A DNA stretch of 64,000 nt from SPDF01 sp963699825 (GTDB lineage: Bacteria; Gemmatimonadota; Gemmatimonadetes; Gemmatimonadales; GWC2-71-9), in contig CAVOVI010000008.1 in assembly GCA_963699825.1 (NCBI GenBank), positions 32,312-96,311 of the forward strand, in the 5' to 3' direction. Position numbers and translations under genes: made by a program. The notes under the pieces were generated by a model. That model was not told the DNA's origin. It ran no database searches and worked only from the letters and a program-made list of their open reading frames with translations. Positions 8,703 through 17,303 of this stretch are shown here, one piece after another (the first letter of the stretch is position 1; the number at the start of each line of letters is the position of its first letter).

Positions 8703-10328
8703 ATGCGCTCTTTCCTGAAACCCGCCCTTCCGCTCGTGCTGTGCGCGATCGCCACCGGGGCCCTCGAGGCCCAGGCGCCCGCCCTGCCGCCGGCGACCGT
8801 CCAGACCCTCGGCGCCCCCGCCAAGATGGACAGCCGCTTCGGGGCCCTTGAGTTCAAGGACGGCGCCCCGACGGCCGCGACCGCCGACGCGGTGTACAGC
8901 GCCCTGGCCTTCACCAACGGCCTCGATGTCTACAACAACAGCTTTCGCGGCGCTTCAGCCTACGCCCTCCGGACCGGATTCTACAGCCTCGGCGCGCTGG
9001 GCAACGACGTGGTCATCTTCTCGGAGCTGATGAACTCGAAGTCGGTCTTCCTGACCGGCAACGCCGACACTATCTACTACCTCTCCATTCTCGACCTCAC
9101 CAAGGGCCCGATTGTCATTGAGCAGCCGCCCAAGTCGGTCGGCACCATCAACGACATGTGGTTCTCCTGGATCATCGACATCGGCACACCGGGGCCCGAC
9201 CGGGGTGAAGGCGGCCGGTACCTGATCGTCCCGCCGGGCTATGACGGCCCGCTGCCGGAGGGCGGGTACTACATCGCACGCTCGAGCACGGTGCACGCTT
9301 TGTACGCCGCCCGCGCCTACCTGGTCGACAACGATCCGAAGCCGGCCGTGGCCATGATCAAGAAGTACATGAAGATCTACCCCTACACTCCGGGCGCCGA
9401 GGGCACGAGCATCGCCTCGGCACTCGAGGGGACGGTCCGGATCGCGCAGAACCCGCCGATTCCCGAGACCAAGTTCCTCGAGGGATCGAACCGGGTCTTC
9501 AACACGATCCCGCCCAGCGACTACTCGTTTTTCGAGATGATCAACGCCAACGTGCAGGAAGAGCCGGCTACCAGCTACGACGTGGAGCTGGCCGGGCAGA
9601 TGGCGGCCATCGGCATCGTCAAGGGCAAGCCGTTCACTCCTGACGCCCGGATGAAGAAGATCCTCACCGAGGCAGCCGCCGTCGGCAACGCCGCCGGGCG
9701 GGTGCTGAACTGGCGGCCGTTTGAATCGCTCGGCTGGTCGTACTACCCGGGCTCCTCGTGGAGCAGCATGCTCTGGGAGGGCGGTGCCTTCTTCGAGACC
9801 CCGCCGCCGATCTTCACCAAGGACGGCATGTTCAAGCCGCTCCCGCCGACCGGCGCACGGACCCTCGCGTCGCGCACGGCGTTCTACTACGGCTACACCC
9901 TGGATTCGCCGGGAATGATCATGCGGATTCCCGGGGTCGGCTCGCAGTACCTCATGGGCTTTCTCGACGCCAACAAGAACCCGTTCGACGGCGCCAAGAC
10001 CTACAAGGTGACACTGCCGCCCAACATTCCCGCCCGGGCGTTCTGGTCGTTCACCCTGTATGACAACCAGACACGCTCGATGCTGGCCACGCCCCAGCTC
10101 TATCCGCGTGCCGGCAGCCAGAGCTATCCGTCGCCCGCGGCCAAGGCGAGCCCCGATGGCTCGACCACCATCTACTTCGGCCCGAAGCAGCCGGCCGGTG
10201 TGGATCGCGGCAACTGGATCCAGACCGATCCGGCCAAGGGTTGGTTCACGATCCTGCGGTTGTACAGCCCGCTGGAGTCGTTCTTCGACAAGAGCTGGCG
10301 GCCGACCGAAGTCGAGCTGGTGAAGTAG
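8703..10328 (+). CDS. Secreted DUF1254/DUF1214 protein
   Basis: 541 residues. The start at 8703 gives a good signal peptide (MRSFLKPALPLVLCAIATGA, cleavage near EAQ); starts at 8595 or 8644 would bury it. The first half is DUF1254-like (NGLDVYNNSFRGA, NADTIYYLSILDLTKGPIV, YLIVPPGYDGPLPEGGYY). The second half is DUF1214-like (YKVTLPPNIPARAFWSFTLY, STTIYFGPKQPAG, GWFTILRLYSPLESFFDKSW). These paired domains occur in secreted proteins of uncertain function and look carbohydrate- or ligand-binding. It is a single gene facing the convergent priA with only five bases between stops. An AT-richer patch (TATGCTATTATTAGAC, 8647-8662) upstream may hold its promoter. Confidence 0.82.
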   Translation: MRSFLKPALPLVLCAIATGALEAQAPALPPATVQTLGAPAKMDSRFGALEFKDGAPTAATADAVYSALAFTNGLDVYNNSFRGASAYALRTGFYSLGALGNDVVIFSELMNSKSVFLTGNADTIYYLSILDLTKGPIVIEQPPKSVGTINDMWFSWIIDIGTPGPDRGEGGRYLIVPPGYDGPLPEGGYYIARSSTVHALYAARAYLVDNDPKPAVAMIKKYMKIYPYTPGAEGTSIASALEGTVRIAQNPPIPETKFLEGSNRVFNTIPPSDYSFFEMINANVQEEPATSYDVELAGQMAAIGIVKGKPFTPDARMKKILTEAAAVGNAAGRVLNWRPFESLGWSYYPGSSWSSMLWEGGAFFETPPPIFTKDGMFKPLPPTGARTLASRTAFYYGYTLDSPGMIMRIPGVGSQYLMGFLDANKNPFDGAKTYKVTLPPNIPARAFWSFTLYDNQTRSMLATPQLYPRAGSQSYPSPAAKASPDGSTTIYFGPKQPAGVDRGNWIQTDPAKGWFTILRLYSPLESFFDKSWRPTEVELVK

Positions 10329-10333
10329 TCGTT

Positions 10334-12754
10334 TTACAGGAGACTCACCGGGTCACGGTCAATCGTGACCCGGGGTTCTCCCCCTCCCGCCAAACGCGTG
10401 GCCCCGTACCGCACCACCCGCCCCAGCACCCCGCCGTCCCCCTTCAATGCCACATGCCACCGCCACCGGGTCTTGATCCGCGCCAATGGACAGGGTGCCG
10501 GCCCCAGCACCGTGAGGTCGAGTTCGTGCCGGTCGGCCAGCGCGGCCGCCCACTCCGCCGTCTCGGCGGCAACCCGTCCGACCGTCAGTTCGTCCTTCCC
10601 TGAAATCACCAGGTTCACCAGCCCGGTCGCCGGCGGGTAGGCGGGCGAGCCCCGCAGTGCCAGTTCCTCGCCGAGAAACCCCTCGGCGTCGTGTTCGGCG
10701 GCCCGCAGCAGGGCGTGATGGGTCGGCTGGCGGGTCTGCACGATGACCTTCCCGCCCTTCGGCCCCCGCCCCGCCCTTCCCGCCACCTGTGCGATCAGCT
10801 GAAAGGTCCGCTCCGCCGAGCGGAAGTCGGGGAGATGCAGCGCCGTGTCGGCATCCACGACACCCACGAGCGTCACGTTCGGGAAGTCGAGCCCCTTGGC
10901 GATCATCTGCGTGCCGAGGAGGAGATCCACCTCGCCCCGCTCCACGGTGCCGAGGATGCGGTGGTGCGCCCACTTCGTGCTCGTCGTGTCGAGGTCCATC
11001 CGGGCGAGACGCGCCTTCGGGAATCGCTCCGAGAGCCACCGTTCCAATTGCTGCGTCCCGATCCCGCGCATCTGGGCCACGGCGTGCCCGCAGGAGACAC
11101 AGCTCCCGCTCAGCGCCGCCTCGTACGCGCAGTAGTGGCAACGCAGCGCCGGTGGCGCCTGGTGCACCGTGAGGCTGATGCTGCATGAGGGGCATTCGGG
11201 GACGTGTCCGCAGTCGGGGCACTGCAGGAAGGCGGCGAAGCCGCGCCGGTTGAGGAGGAGCATTCCCTGCTCACCCCGCGCGAGCACGCGAGAGACCGCG
11301 GCATCCAGGGTTTCCGACCAGGGAATCGCACCTGACCCGGCGATCTTCGGCGTGGAGCGCAGATCCACGAGTTCCACGGGAGGCAGTTTCCCGGCCCCGA
11401 CCCGTTCCGGCAGCCGCACGAGCCGAAAGCGCTTGCCCTCTCCCGCCTCCGCCCAACTCTCGAGCGACGGCGTGGCGCTCCCCAGCACCAGCCGGGCGCC
11501 CTCGAGCCGGGCCCGTACCGCCGCCACCTCGCGCGCGTGATAGCGCGGGGTCTCACCGTTCTTGTAGGTGGCCTCGTGTTCCTCGTCCACCACGATGACA
11601 CCCGGCCCGACGACCGGCGCGAAGATCGCCGACCGCGCGCCGACCGCCACCCGGCGCTCACCACGGCGCAGCGCCCGCCAGGCATCGGCCCGCTCCCCGT
11701 CGGAGAGACCGCTGTGCAGCACGGCCACGTCGTCGCCGAACATCCCGCGGACCCGGCGCACCGTCTGCGGGGTCAGGCCGATCTCGGGCACCAGGATGAT
11801 GGCGCCGCGTCCACTCTCGAGCCCCCGCCGGATCGCCTCCAGGTACACAAACGTCTTCCCACTCCCCGTAATCCCGAAGAGGAGGGCCCCTTCCCCACCC
11901 TGCAGCCCCTCCACCTCGGCGAGCGCTCGGCGCTGATCGTTCGAGAGAGCATCGGGCGGGGGCGTCCCCACCTCCCCGGCAAAGGGATCGCGCACCCGCT
12001 CGACTTCCTCGATCGCCGCCTGCCCCCCGGTCACCAGGGCACGGATGAGCGCACTGCTGAAGCCGAGTTGGGTCCGGAGATGGGCGACCGACGCCGTGCC
12101 ACCGAGCTCCTCGACCGCCTCGTAGAGCGCGCGCTGACGGTGCTTGTTCCCAAAGAGCTCCTGGCGCTCGAGGAGCGTCGGTCGCTGCTCCGGAATCACC
12201 AGCACCCGCTCGGTTACCGCGCCGCCCCCGGTGTCGGGAGGGACGATCCTGAGCGTGACCGCACCCACCCGCGCCAGGCGGTCGATCGCGTCCCACACGC
12301 CGCGCTTCATGCCGCGCGCAATCGCCGCCACCGAGGCGGAGCCGCCCTTCCGCTCGAGCCAATGCAGGATCTCCGCGCCGGTTCCCCCCGGCACCCGGCT
12401 CGCCACCGCGATCTCGACGATCACCTCGGAACTGCCCCAGAGCCCTGCCGGCAGCGCCGCCTTGAGCGCCAGCCCGATCGGCGCGCCGTAATACCCCGCC
12501 ATCCACTCGACTGTGCGGAGGAGGGCCGGCGTCAGGGCGGGTTCGTCGTCGGGGGTGGCGAGGATGGGGCGGGCCGTCATCTCGGGCGCGGGGACCTCGA
12601 TGGCGGTGACAATGCCGATCAGTTCCCTGCCTCGTACGGGCACGACCACCCGCGCCCCGGCCGCCACGCGGTCGGCCAGGGTTTCGGGGATCTCGTAGGT
12701 GTATGGGGTGGCGAGGGGAAGCGGGAGCGCGACCTGCGCGTACCGTGGCGTCAT
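10334..12754 (-). CDS. priA: Primosomal protein N' (PriA helicase)
   Basis: 806 residues and intact. The helicase motifs are present: GITGSGKT (Walker A), VDEEHEATYK (DEEH box), VLGSATPSLES (motif III) and VAGRAGRG (motif VI). Between the helicase lobes lies the zinc-binding cysteine cluster (CPDCGHVPECPSC, CHYC, CVSC). The N-terminal 3'-binding domain includes LPLATPYTYEIP. PriA reloads the replisome at stalled forks as a 3'-to-5' helicase. Its ATG (12752-12754) overlaps the stop of the upstream epimerase gene (ATGA). Confidence 0.97.
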   Translation of the reverse strand: MTPRYAQVALPLPLATPYTYEIPETLADRVAAGARVVVPVRGRELIGIVTAIEVPAPEMTARPILATPDDEPALTPALLRTVEWMAGYYGAPIGLALKAALPAGLWGSSEVIVEIAVASRVPGGTGAEILHWLERKGGSASVAAIARGMKRGVWDAIDRLARVGAVTLRIVPPDTGGGAVTERVLVIPEQRPTLLERQELFGNKHRQRALYEAVEELGGTASVAHLRTQLGFSSALIRALVTGGQAAIEEVERVRDPFAGEVGTPPPDALSNDQRRALAEVEGLQGGEGALLFGITGSGKTFVYLEAIRRGLESGRGAIILVPEIGLTPQTVRRVRGMFGDDVAVLHSGLSDGERADAWRALRRGERRVAVGARSAIFAPVVGPGVIVVDEEHEATYKNGETPRYHAREVAAVRARLEGARLVLGSATPSLESWAEAGEGKRFRLVRLPERVGAGKLPPVELVDLRSTPKIAGSGAIPWSETLDAAVSRVLARGEQGMLLLNRRGFAAFLQCPDCGHVPECPSCSISLTVHQAPPALRCHYCAYEAALSGSCVSCGHAVAQMRGIGTQQLERWLSERFPKARLARMDLDTTSTKWAHHRILGTVERGEVDLLLGTQMIAKGLDFPNVTLVGVVDADTALHLPDFRSAERTFQLIAQVAGRAGRGPKGGKVIVQTRQPTHHALLRAAEHDAEGFLGEELALRGSPAYPPATGLVNLVISGKDELTVGRVAAETAEWAAALADRHELDLTVLGPAPCPLARIKTRWRWHVALKGDGGVLGRVVRYGATRLAGGGEPRVTIDRDPVSLL

Positions 12755-13776
12755 CGCGGCGTGACGCCGAGCCCCGGACCGGTCGGAATGCGGAGCTGTC
12801 CACCGGCGATGGTGGCGCCCACGAACGGGTCCTTCGCGAGGAGCGCGGCACCGTCAAGGTCCACGATGTCCACCAGCGGCGTGAAGTGCGCCGCCGCCGT
12901 GATGGCCAGCGAGCTCTCGATCATGCAGCCGACCATGACCATCATGTGGTGAGCCCGCGCGACGGCGACCATCCGGATCGCTTCGCGGAGGCTGCCGCAC
13001 TTGGCCAGCTTGATGTTGATGCCGTCCACCTGGCCGACGAGGCCCGGAATGTCGCTCGCGACCCGGCACGACTCGTCCGCGATGATCGGGATGTTGGCGG
13101 CCATGCGCACGATGCCGAGCCCCTCGAGGTCGGTCGGCACCAGCGGCTGCTCCAGAACCGTAACGCCGAACTCTTCCAGCACCGGCAGCATCCTGATGGT
13201 GTGCTTGACGGTCCATCCGCAGTTCGCGTCCACCCGGATTTCGCGGTCGGTGGCGTCGCGAATCGCCTGCAGGGTTTCCAGGTCGTGGTCGCCACCCAGC
13301 TTGATCTTGAGAATCGGGTATTCGGCGGCCTCCTCGACCTTCATCCGGATCCGATCGGGGGTGTCGATGCCGATGGTGAAGGTGGACATCGGCGCCTTGG
13401 CGGCGTCGAGACCCCACATCTTGTACACCGGAATGCCCAGGCGCTTGCCGGCCAGGTCGTGCATCGCCGCGGAAATAGCGGCGCGCGCCGAGGGGTTGCC
13501 CTTGAGGGCGGTCTCGAGCCGGCGATCGGTCTCCTCCAGGTCGAACGGATCGGCCGGGAGATGGGGGGCGTAGTTCTGCAGCGTCTGCATGACGGTTTCG
13601 GAGGTCTCGCCGTAGAACTTGGTCGGCGCCGCCTCGCCCCAGCCCTCGTTGCCGTCGCCGTCGGTCAGCCGGACCCAGACGGTCTTGTAGTCGCTCTGCC
13701 CCCCCCGCGCGATGATGAAGGGGTGCTTGGTCTTGAGTTCGAGGTATTCGGCCTGGAGTCGCAGCATGGAGATCAT
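12751..13776 (-). CDS. Enolase-superfamily dipeptide epimerase (L-Ala-D/L-Glu epimerase-like)
   Basis: 341 residues and intact. The muconate-lactonizing subgroup residues are all visible: the KxK lysines in ILKIKLG, metal ligands in VDANCGW, VLEQPL and IIADES, and the second catalytic lysine in NIKLAKCG. The late IVDLDGAAL gives the DxD motif that in dipeptide epimerases holds the substrate ammonium group. It would epimerise dipeptides such as L-Ala-D-Glu in murein recycling; exact specificity cannot be read. ATG at 13776 (MISML) or 13767 (MLRLQAEY) are both possible. It is coupled to priA by ATGA. Confidence 0.85.
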   Translation of the reverse strand: MISMLRLQAEYLELKTKHPFIIARGGQSDYKTVWVRLTDGDGNEGWGEAAPTKFYGETSETVMQTLQNYAPHLPADPFDLEETDRRLETALKGNPSARAAISAAMHDLAGKRLGIPVYKMWGLDAAKAPMSTFTIGIDTPDRIRMKVEEAAEYPILKIKLGGDHDLETLQAIRDATDREIRVDANCGWTVKHTIRMLPVLEEFGVTVLEQPLVPTDLEGLGIVRMAANIPIIADESCRVASDIPGLVGQVDGINIKLAKCGSLREAIRMVAVARAHHMMVMVGCMIESSLAITAAAHFTPLVDIVDLDGAALLAKDPFVGATIAGGQLRIPTGPGLGVTPR

Positions 13777-13819
13777 CCGCTTGAAGGGGGCGCTCGAAAC
13801 TTACTCGGTCGCGATGTGC

Positions 13820-13944
13820 AGCAAACAACCGCAACAGCGTACACGAAAGCACGAAAGGAAGTTGGAGCCGGAGGATCGGCACGGTCGTGCTTCCACCTGC
13901 TGCAAGTGCTTCGCGTTTCCGTGCGGTTTTCGCGTTTTCGTGGA
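13820..13944. repeat. Intergenic CACGAAA/TTTCGTG-rich repeat-like stretch
   Basis: The spacer between the epimerase start and the HDAC stop contains ACACGAAAGCACGAAAGG on the left. On the right it has TTCGCGTTTCCGTGC and TTTTCGCGTTTTCGTGG, roughly inverted versions of the left motif. No coding frame is supported. It may be an intergenic repeat or a degenerate terminator. Confidence 0.35.
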
Positions 13945-13945
13945 T

Positions 13946-14862
13946 TCAGTGCGTGTTCGGACTAGCCAGCGCCGTCACGAACGCCGCCGCACCCTTTGCC
14001 AGCCTGCCGGGCACATAGCCACCTTCCATGGTCCCGACGATCGGGACCTGTGGGCATCCGCTCCCGCAGCCGTTCGGTGAGAATCCGGTAGTGCCTCGGC
14101 TCCAGCGTGAATCCCCCCAGCGGATCCCCCGCCATGGCGTCGAAGCCCGCCGACACGATCACCCCATCCGGCACCCAGTCCTTCGTGGCGGCCTCGATCG
14201 GCCAGCCAGAGATCGCGCACGTACTGCTCCGGCTCCAGACCCGGCGGTCTCGGCACGTTGAAGATGTTGCCGACGCCCCGTTCCGACGCCGCACCGCTGA
14301 ACGGCCACCACGGCGACTGATGCAGCGAAACGAACCGCACCTCGGCGTCGTGCTCCACCAGCGCCTGGGTCCCGTTGCCGTGGTGCACGTCCCAGTCGAC
14401 AATGAGAATCCGCCGCCGTCCGAGCGACTGGAACCGGCGTGCCCCAATGACCGCATTGTTGACGAAGCAGAACCCCATCGCCCGGTCGGCGAGTGCGTGA
14501 TGCCCCGGCGGGCGCACCGCCGCGAAGGCATGGCTCTCCATCGCGTGGCTGCACTCGACCGCGGACAGCACCGACCCAAGTGCACCCAGGATGGCGTCCC
14601 AACTGTGGGCGCTCATCACGGTGTCGGGGTCGAGTTGCCCTCCCCCGGCCGCGTGCACGTCGGAGAGGAGCTGGAGATGAGCCGGCGTGTGAGCCGTGAG
14701 AATGATGTCCGGATCGGCAGGGGTGGCGGTGTGCAGCACCGCCCCGGGGAGGTGGGCCAGTGCATCCAGGACGGCCGCGATGCGGCCAGGGGCCTCGGGA
14801 TGCCCGGGGCCCGCACTATGAAGCGCACAGCTGGGGTGACTGTAGACTGCGACGGCCATCAT
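13946..14862 (-). CDS. HDAC-family (acetoin utilization/AcuC-like) deacetylase, two frameshifts
   Basis: About 304 residues after reconstruction. It has every arginase/deacetylase-fold motif: HSAGPGHPEAPGRIAAVL, AAVRPPGHHA (catalytic His pair), ILIVDWDVHHGNGT (zinc Asp and His), VSAGFDAMAGDPLGG (second zinc Asp) and TMEGGYVPG. Extra bases near 14203 and 14048 split the frame. Bacterial members remove acetyl groups from protein lysines, polyamines or small molecules; the substrate is unknown here. It is the last gene of an operon: 22 bases after the ubiquitin-like gene, itself coupled to a 90-residue protein and a beta-propeller. MM at 14862/14859 are alternative starts. Confidence 0.88.
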
Positions 14863-14884
14863 GCCCGCCGAAGAGGAGGAGAGG

Positions 14885-15148
14885 CTACTTGACCGGGCGA
14901 CGCCGCGTGGGCAGCACGATCAGTGCGGCGTTGTCTACCACCTTCGACTGCTCCAGCGAGGCGGTCTCATCCCGCAGCGAGGCGCCGCGGAACTTCACCT
15001 CGTATCCACCCGGATCCTTCGTGACATGCGTCAGGACCAGCGCCCGGAGCTTCAGCTCGGCCACCGAGACCGAGCTCGGCAGTTCGAGCTCCACCGTGTC
15101 CCAGGTGTCCTGGACCGTCACGCGCACCAGCACGGAATCTGCGCTCAT
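14885..15148 (-). CDS. Small ubiquitin-like (beta-grasp) protein
   Basis: 87 residues and intact. The pattern is that of a beta-grasp fold: strand VLVRVTVQDT, strand VELELPSSV, helix VAELKLRALVL, strand YEVKFRG, then ASLRDETASLEQSKV and strand AALIVLP. The RG..LRDETASL segment resembles the ubiquitin G-x-x-L-x-D-x-x-T-L stretch and the YukD-like proteins. It ends RRRPVK with no diglycine, so it is unlikely to be a conjugating tag. Its ATG overlaps the upstream stop (ATGA). It sits directly before the HDAC-family gene, so a shared role is plausible but unproven. The fold is assigned by pattern only. Confidence 0.6.
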   Translation of the reverse strand: MSADSVLVRVTVQDTWDTVELELPSSVSVAELKLRALVLTHVTKDPGGYEVKFRGASLRDETASLEQSKVVDNAALIVLPTRRRPVK

Positions 15149-15417
15149 GTCGTCACCACCGCAGGCGTCGGGAGGGTCGAGAGGAATCGGCCGACAGCCT
15201 GGTCGAAGAACAGCGTCGAAGCGCGCACCCGGGTGGCCCCGTCTGCGGCGAAGACCGCGAGAGCGATCTCCTCGCCCCCCTGCCCCCGCAGCGTCAGGAA
15301 CTCCGGCCCTTCGGATTCGGGGAACGCCGCCGACTGCGGCATCCGCTGGCTGAAGAACAGCTTGGCGCGCCCGATTACCTCGGAGCCGGCCAGCGTGGTC
15401 GTCGTCTCGTGCACCAT
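15145..15417 (-). CDS. Hypothetical 90-residue protein
   Basis: An intact soluble protein with no signal peptide. It starts MVHETTTTLAGSEVIGRAK and continues with FLTLRGQGGEEIALAVFAAD, two likely beta strands, then a helix (TLFFDQAVGRFLSTL). I do not recognise a family. It lies between the beta-propeller gene (8-base gap) and the ubiquitin-like gene (ATGA overlap), so all are probably translated together. Codon use matches the neighbours, supporting a real gene. Confidence 0.6.
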   Translation of the reverse strand: MVHETTTTLAGSEVIGRAKLFFSQRMPQSAAFPESEGPEFLTLRGQGGEEIALAVFAADGATRVRASTLFFDQAVGRFLSTLPTPAVVTT

Positions 15418-15424
15418 GGTCCGC

Positions 15425-16540
15425 TCAGCGCTTGAGGATGGTGATGCCGGTCGGCTGCGCCGGCAACGGCGTGGTGCTCACCTTGGTGAGCGTGGTCAGG
15501 TCGATGGTGTCCACCGCGCCCGGGTCGGCGCCGATGGACTCCTGGGTCACGTAGGCATACCGGCTGTCCGGGCTGAACGCGACGCCGTGCACGATCTTCT
15601 TGGTCGTCGGGATCCGCGCCAGTTCCTTCAGCGTCCGTGGCATCGACGACGCTCGCGCTCTGCGCCTTCTTGTTGGTCACCACCACGTAGCGGCCGTCGG
15701 GCGACGGTTCCACGTTGTAGGCGCCCGGCGCCGACCGGCACTTCCCTGCGCATGGTCAGCGCGTCGGCGTCCCACACCTGCAGCGTCCCCTTGTGATTGC
15801 AGGCCACGTACAGCGTCCGGTCGTCGGCGGAGAGGCTGACGAAGGTCGGCGCGCACTCGTTGTCCACCGGGGGCGTCGCCGCGGGCGCGCCGCCGGGGCC
15901 GCGTGGTTCATCCCCGCGTGATCCCCGGCCGCGGCGGCCGGCATGGCCATCCCGGAGCCGGTCCTGGCCCGGCGGACCACCTCGAGCGTGGCGGGGTCGA
16001 TCTGGAGCACTTCGTCGCTGTGCATGCACGAGATCCAGACCGCCGTCCCCGCGTGGTTCACCTTCACGCCGTGCGGCATGTCACAGGCGGCGATGTCGGT
16101 GATGGTCATCATGTCGGGCGTATAGACCGCCGAGACCGACGTTGACGCGGGGATGATCCCCGTGAAAGTCGGAGTTCGCCACGAAGGCGAAGTCACCATC
16201 GGGAGTGACGGAAATGGTCGTGGGGAAATACTCCAGCTGGGCCCGTCCCGCCACGGTGTCGTTGCGCGCATCAAACCGCCACAGGGTCCCGTACGGGGTG
16301 CCGTGGGCAATCGAGACGTAGTACCAGCGCTGATCGGGAGAGACCGTGATGTTGTGCGGTCCGTCGATGTCGGCCGGCATCACGCCCGACCGGGACCACA
16401 TGATCGACCACCAGCGTGGCGCCCTCCGGCCGAAGCCAGGTGACGATGTCCCCCGACTCGCTGACCACGCCCACCTGATACGACTGGGCGGCGAGCGGTG
16501 TCGCAATGAGGACCAGGCCCAGCAGCAGCGTGCCCCGCAT
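15425..16540 (-). CDS. Secreted YncE/YVTN-type beta-propeller, multiply frameshifted
   Basis: A signal peptide (MRGTLLLGLVLIATPLAAQ) is followed by blades with the repeated pattern 'VSPDxRWYYVS', 'VTPDGDFAFVANS', 'LSADDRTLYVACN', 'PSPDGRYVVVTN' and 'FSPDSRYAYVTQ', typical of YVTN/NHL-like seven-bladed propellers. An insert with GDHAGMNHAAPAA is His/Met-rich. The frame breaks about five times (near 16385, 16145, 15905, 15735 and 15650), a much higher density than in flanking genes. The blades stay well conserved across the breaks, so sequence error is more likely than decay. The protein would be periplasmic; ligand and partner are unknown. It leads the operon ending in the HDAC-family gene. 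Confidence 0.7.
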
Positions 16541-16575
16541 TCCATCCCTCCAGCGCGTGAGTGCAGGCCCCAAAG

Positions 16576-17277
16576 TTAATCGCCCCCGGCCGGTTGCGCC
16601 GCCACCGTCCCGCAGAAAGGCTGCCGCTGTCGCAGCAGGTTGAGGAGCCCCGTTGGGCGGCGATACACCAGGACGAGTTCACCGGGGGGCGGATCAGCGA
16701 CCTCCTCCACGACCAGGAAGGCCGGGAGGGTCGCCTCGGCGGGCGCCGGGGCGCGATAGCGGCACCCGTGCCAGCTGAACTCGAGCACCGGAGGCAGTCG
16801 GCGCACCTCGTGGTCGAGGAAGAAATCATCGTCCACCTGGTACACATTCTCGGCGACCAGTTCCCCGCTCAGGTGGAACAGCGGATCGAACGGCTCGCCA
16901 TCCGCCCGGGCGAAGTTCTCCTCCGCGGCCGCATCGAATGCCTCCAGCGCCCCTTCTCGCGCCCGCCACTCGAGATGGTGCCGCAGCTCATGGGTGAGCG
17001 TCTCCCACGCCTCTTCCCGCCAGTCGAACGCCGGATCGAGCTCAGCAAGCGCGCGAAACGACCCGTGATAGAGGACCACCCGGCTCTGGATTTCGTCGGT
17101 GGCGCCGGTCTCGCCGGCGTGGAAGGGGATGCAATGTCCAAGGGTGAAGATGTCGCCGCGGGTGGGATGCGGCACGGTGCGGGGGGACACCGTGATCTCG
17201 GAGACCCCATCCAGAAACTCGGCGGGCACCTCGGCGCTCATGCCGGTGACGAGCTTCCGAAACTCAGCCAGTTGCAT
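16576..17277 (-). CDS. Small zincin-like metallopeptidase-family protein
   Basis: 233 residues and intact. The segment ETLTHELRHHLEWRA provides the HExxHH zinc motif seen in the PF06262 minimal-zincin family; upstream VVLYHGSFRAL and an acidic region precede it. A variable C-terminal half (EFSWHGCRYRAPAPAE, then ELVLVYRRPTGLLNLLRQRQ) lacks other known domains. No signal peptide is present, so it acts in the cytoplasm. Substrates of this family are unknown. It sits 35 bases before the propeller gene and 26 after the PLP enzyme gene, all on the same strand. Confidence 0.72.
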   Translation of the reverse strand: MQLAEFRKLVTGMSAEVPAEFLDGVSEITVSPRTVPHPTRGDIFTLGHCIPFHAGETGATDEIQSRVVLYHGSFRALAELDPAFDWREEAWETLTHELRHHLEWRAREGALEAFDAAAEENFARADGEPFDPLFHLSGELVAENVYQVDDDFFLDHEVRRLPPVLEFSWHGCRYRAPAPAEATLPAFLVVEEVADPPPGELVLVYRRPTGLLNLLRQRQPFCGTVAAQPAGGD

Positions 17278-17303
17278 GCTTCCCCGCTTCCCCGCGTCCC
17301 CGC

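Noticed and set aside
16000..16540. The beta-propeller gene as a pseudogene
   Set aside because: Blade motifs are well preserved on both sides of each break, and the same kind of breaks hit essential genes nearby.
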